Below, one piece after another: positions 6,798 through 7,413 of a stretch of 7,413 nt of DNA. The stretch is from Candidatus Woesearchaeota archaeon CG08_land_8_20_14_0_20_47_9 (GTDB taxonomy: Archaea > Nanobdellota > Nanobdellia > Woesearchaeales > CG1-02-47-18): positions 2,191 to 9,603 of the forward strand of contig PEYS01000208.1 in the NCBI GenBank assembly GCA_002763335.1, in the 5' to 3' direction. The position numbers and the translations under genes are program-made. A model generated the notes under the pieces. That model was not told the origin of the DNA. It saw only the letters and a list, made by a program, of their open reading frames with translations, and ran no database searches. Within the stretch, counting starts at the first letter, position 1, and the number at the start of each line of letters is the position of its first letter.

Positions 6798-6823
6798 AAT
6801 GTAGTTTAGGTCATTGCCAGAGG

Positions 6824-6831
6824 TTAATAAG
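6824..6831 (-). promoter_or_regulatory. Possible TATA box (CTTATTAA) for cbf5
   Basis: The minus strand reads CTTATTAA, centred ~30 bases before the ATG at 6797, with a further AT-rich run (ATAAAAAG) just upstream at 6832-6840 overlapping the end of the preceding gene. It would give a leader of only about three bases. cbf5 might instead be co-transcribed with the gene at 6837-7268, since the gap is only 39 nt. Confidence 0.4.
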
Positions 6832-6836
6832 GCTTT

Positions 6837-7268
6837 TTATCGCCACGCCTCAACAGTCTCAAACATCGCCTTTAAACCCTGGGCCAGGGCCTTGTCATCG
6901 CACACCCTGCTGTGCACATACGGGTTTATAAGCCACCTTGTTTCAAGGCTTGATCTGGGATTTACAAAGATTATTGTCAGGTTCTTGATACTGGCCAGCT
7001 CCCTCCACTTCTCTATCAGCAGCCCGAGGTTTTTCTGCGTGTTCGGAACAACCAGGAATAAGCGCTCAGCTGAAAGCCCTGATAAGGCGCCTGTGTTTAG
7101 CTCGATGCTTACAACATACGCCTCTCTCTGCCTGTCTTTAAGGCATGCTTCAAAGCCGTTCTCTGTCTCTCTAAGCCTCTCAATTCTCCTTAAGTGCATG
7201 TCCCTGTTTTTAATATAATAGGACAGCCATTCCTTTAAAGCATCAACCTGTTTTTTTCCGTTCTCCAT
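6837..7268 (-). CDS. Hypothetical protein, 143 residues, soluble alpha/beta
   Basis: I do not recognise this family with confidence. It is a charged, soluble protein with no signal peptide or membrane segment. Residues ~5-35 look helical and very basic/acidic (LKEWLSYYIKNRDMHLRRIERLRE); then a strand-rich part with AYVVSIEL (50-57) and RLFLVVPN (69-76); a helix ~79-92; a strand LTIIFVNP (97-104); and a C-terminal helix after NPYVHSRVCDDKALAQGL (115-132). The alternating helix/strand order with scattered acidic and Lys residues is vaguely like small PD-(D/E)XK nuclease-fold proteins, but I see no decisive catalytic motif, so this is only a guess. The start at 7268 is supported by a TATA box 27.5 bases upstream. 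It lies upstream of cbf5 on the same strand with a 39-nt gap, so co-expression is possible. Confidence 0.75.
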   Translation of the reverse strand: MENGKKQVDALKEWLSYYIKNRDMHLRRIERLRETENGFEACLKDRQREAYVVSIELNTGALSGLSAERLFLVVPNTQKNLGLLIEKWRELASIKNLTIIFVNPRSSLETRWLINPYVHSRVCDDKALAQGLKAMFETVEAWR

Positions 7269-7291
7269 GTGCCAGGCATGGGTTAAACTAT

Positions 7292-7299
7292 TATTTATA
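7292..7299 (-). promoter_or_regulatory. TATA box (TATAAATA) for the 143-residue hypothetical gene
   Basis: On the minus strand TATAAATA is centred 27.5 bases before the ATG at 7268, the same spacing as TTTTTAAA before the ATG at 1353. This predicts a leaderless message and fixes the start codon. Confidence 0.6.
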
Positions 7300-7338
7300 G
7301 TTTGTTGGAGAGGGCTTTGACCGACCTCGCTTAAAACC

Positions 7339-7346
7339 TATAAAAT
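7339..7346 (+). promoter_or_regulatory. Orphan plus-strand TATA-like box (TATAAAAT)
   Basis: TATAAAAT, preceded by AAAACC, faces right. Transcription would begin near 7370, inside the repeat copy at the window edge. No gene on this strand is visible before the window ends; the frame from the TTG at 7370 stays open for the remaining 44 bases, too short to call. It may serve a gene outside the window, an RNA from the repeat, or nothing. Confidence 0.3.
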
Positions 7347-7361
7347 AGCACTTCCGACATA

Positions 7362-7413
7362 AGAAAGCCTTGAATGCCGAGGCGAGCCAAAAGGCGAAGC
7401 CGAGTGTAACGAA
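7362..7413. repeat. Second, diverged copy of the 2232-2292 repeat (cut by window edge)
   Basis: In inverted orientation relative to the first copy, this stretch aligns end to end with the reverse complement of 2232-2292; by eye 43 of its 52 bases match, with a few small gaps. Conserved blocks include AGAAA-CCTTGAAT, CCGAG-CGAGC, AAAA, GCGAAG and CGAGTGTA. The right arm has decayed or is only partly inside the window (GTGTAACGAA where GTGTATTCAA is expected). It lies between the hypothetical gene and whatever follows on the right, so both copies are at gene boundaries. Confidence 0.7.

Noticed and set aside
6814..7218. Plus-strand 134-residue open frame antisense to the hypothetical gene
   Set aside because: It lies opposite the better-supported minus-strand gene, has no promoter at the right spacing, and shows Ser/Leu-rich composition typical of a shadow frame.
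2232..7413. CRISPR-like interpretation of the two repeat copies
   Set aside because: Only two diverged copies, 5 kb apart and inverted relative to each other, with genes between them and no spacer array or cas genes.

Overview
The window is a compact, gene-dense stretch of an archaeal chromosome. The archaeal signs are a Cbf5-type pseudouridine synthase with a C-terminal PUA domain, a PolX with a PHP nuclease domain, an AAA+-less secreted Lon-type protease of the kind known from archaea, AT-rich TATA boxes about 27 bases before several start codons (leaderless or near-leaderless transcription), and heavy use of AGG (Arg) and ATA (Ile) codons. PolX is uncommon in Crenarchaeota, so a euryarchaeal or DPANN-like lineage is my inference; the sequence does not settle it.

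Layout: (1) 3-1328 +, the 3' part of polX, whose start lies outside the window. (2) 1353-2243 +, a signal-anchored surface protein ending in a CBM36/60-like carbohydrate-binding domain. (3) 2281-4182 -, a secreted, membrane-anchored Lon-domain serine protease, convergent with gene 2. Both genes end inside the arms of one 16-bp perfect inverted repeat, and both therefore end in Arg-Lys-Pro-stop. (4) 4279-5742 +, divergent from the protease across a short two-promoter region: a signal-peptide protein with Ig-like extracellular domains, one membrane segment and a cytoplasmic beta-rich domain. (5) 5773-6797 -, cbf5, split by a 20-nt insertion. (6) 6837-7268 -, an unrecognised 143-residue protein just upstream of cbf5. 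(7) 7269-7413, an intergenic tail with a promoter for gene 6, an opposite-facing TATA box, and a second, diverged copy of the repeat found at 2232-2292.

The main discovery is in cbf5. As plain DNA it reads as a frameshifted gene: the N-terminal part runs into a wrong frame just after the GPT of the conserved GPTSHQV motif. Removing exactly 20 nt (6605-6624) restores the frame and gives a 334-residue Cbf5 with an intact motif. The RNA around the insertion folds into a bulge-helix-bulge: a 4-bp outer helix, a 4-bp central helix and a 3-nt bulge on each strand. Cutting after the second nucleotide of each bulge removes exactly those 20 nt. This is the signature of an archaeal pre-mRNA intron processed by the tRNA splicing endonuclease. 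Introns in cbf5 are known from Crenarchaeota; one this small, in this genomic setting, deserves attention.

There is no obvious single pathway. DNA repair (PolX) and RNA modification (Cbf5) flank three cell-envelope genes: carbohydrate binding, membrane proteolysis, and an Ig-like membrane protein. The protease and Ig-like protein share a divergent promoter region and might be co-regulated.
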